From assembly GCA_021795255.1 (NCBI GenBank), contig JAJYPQ010000014.1, positions 1 to 24,110 on the forward strand: a stretch of DNA of 24,110 nucleotides, in the 5' to 3' direction. The stretch is from Pseudomonadota bacterium (GTDB lineage Bacteria > Pseudomonadota > Gammaproteobacteria > Acidiferrobacterales > Acidiferrobacteraceae). Made by a program: the position numbers and the translations under genes. Positions 23,688 through 24,110 of the stretch are shown piece after piece. The notes beneath the pieces were generated by a model. It saw only the letters and a program-made list of their open reading frames with translations, ran no database searches and was not told the DNA's origin. The first letter of the stretch is position 1; every line of letters starts with the position of its first letter.

Positions 23688-24110
23688 TTAGCGAGACATA
23701 CCGCGCATTCCCCAGGCATGCATACGCCGATACATAGCCAACAACTTCTGCCACTGATCCGAAGAAAGCGTCTTATGAACCATGCGGACTTGCGCGACCT
23801 TGAGCCGCAACATGCGCGCACGATCACTATTCAGGCGCCGCATAATGTTCCTTAACACGCCCTCATGCGCGCCCTCCATAAGACCTGCTCGGAGCGCTGA
23901 TCGATCGGCGCGCAAACGCCTTATCAAGGGAACCGCCAGGCGCATGTGTCGATTCCGCCACACCGCAAGCGTGCTGACCTGATGGTCATTCAGCTGTAGG
24001 CTGTAGGAACGCATCTCCGCTAACGGGAGCAACATGGGGATGGCAGGATGCCTGCGCACCCGAGGCCCCATCGCATGAGGCCCCATCATGGACCACCTCG
24101 GCCTCCGGGC
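23688..24110 (-). CDS. Spy/CpxP-like periplasmic protein, 5' end outside the window
   Basis: The minus-strand frame is open to the window edge, so about 140 residues of a longer protein are seen. From residue 30 of the visible part it is an all-helical, Arg- and Met-rich sequence: L-Q-L-N-D-H-Q-V-S-T-L near the start and L-S-S-D-Q-W-Q-K-L-L near the end. These correspond to the two L-T-x-x-Q-type motifs of the Spy/CpxP and periplasmic heavy-metal-sensor family. Members are stress-induced periplasmic chaperones or metal-response proteins. The visible N-terminus is Gly/Pro/Met-rich without a signal peptide, which should lie upstream beyond 24110. An ATG at 24089 with AGGTGG upstream could instead be the start, but the product would then lack an export signal. 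Confidence 0.65.
   Translation of the reverse strand, partial: ARRPRWSMMGPHAMGPRVRRHPAIPMLLPLAEMRSYSLQLNDHQVSTLAVWRNRHMRLAVPLIRRLRADRSALRAGLMEGAHEGVLRNIMRRLNSDRARMLRLKVAQVRMVHKTLSSDQWQKLLAMYRRMHAWGMRGMSR

Overview
The window reads as chromosomal DNA of a GC-rich proteobacterium, probably a gammaproteobacterium. The evidence is a class II (short-form) PyrC, BioD, an RND-free set of ordinary chromosomal genes, frequent GTG and TTG starts with good Shine-Dalgarno sites, and typical bacterial tRNAs. A five-haem periplasmic cytochrome, a TauE/SafE sulfite-type exporter and a repeat protein resembling MxKDx pentapeptide proteins would suit a sulfur or iron chemolithotroph, but that is inference.

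Layout. 121-196 is tRNA-Ala(CGC) on the minus strand, followed by about 950 bp without a convincing gene. 1145-2688 holds a small secreted Met/Lys/Cys repeat protein and a pentahaem cytochrome c, probably one transcript. 2910-4736 is a GH15 glucan/trehalose hydrolase, tail to tail with a minus-strand SAM methyltransferase, itself downstream of a TauE/SafE permease. 6788-7165 is the 3' remnant of an IS5-family transposase. 7531-7836 encodes a small zinc-ribbon protein. 8221-10364 is a two-gene unit: an MFS transporter overlapped by a DUF2459-like lipoprotein. 10652-12766 is a globin-like/GAF/EAL protein with a consensus sigma70-type promoter. pyrC and bioD form a tight minus-strand operon ending at 12825.

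Accessory block. Immediately after tRNA-Arg(CCU) (15026-15101) comes a cluster of toxin-antitoxin genes with debris between them: a Panacea-domain (DUF4065) antitoxin with an unfamiliar partner, a VapB with a VapC killed by a stop codon and cut off at a junction, a frameshifted small gene, several orphan reading-frame fragments, and an apparently intact Phd/VapC pair. This is the most unusual part of the window and looks like a decaying, tRNA-anchored island.

Right side. A two-gene ABC-2 exporter (ATPase and permease, minus strand) is divergent from a secreted parallel beta-helix lipoprotein with a strong terminator. A small outer-membrane beta-barrel-like protein and a partial Spy/CpxP-like periplasmic protein, cut by the window end, complete the sequence.

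All family assignments come from motif recognition by eye; no database search was run.
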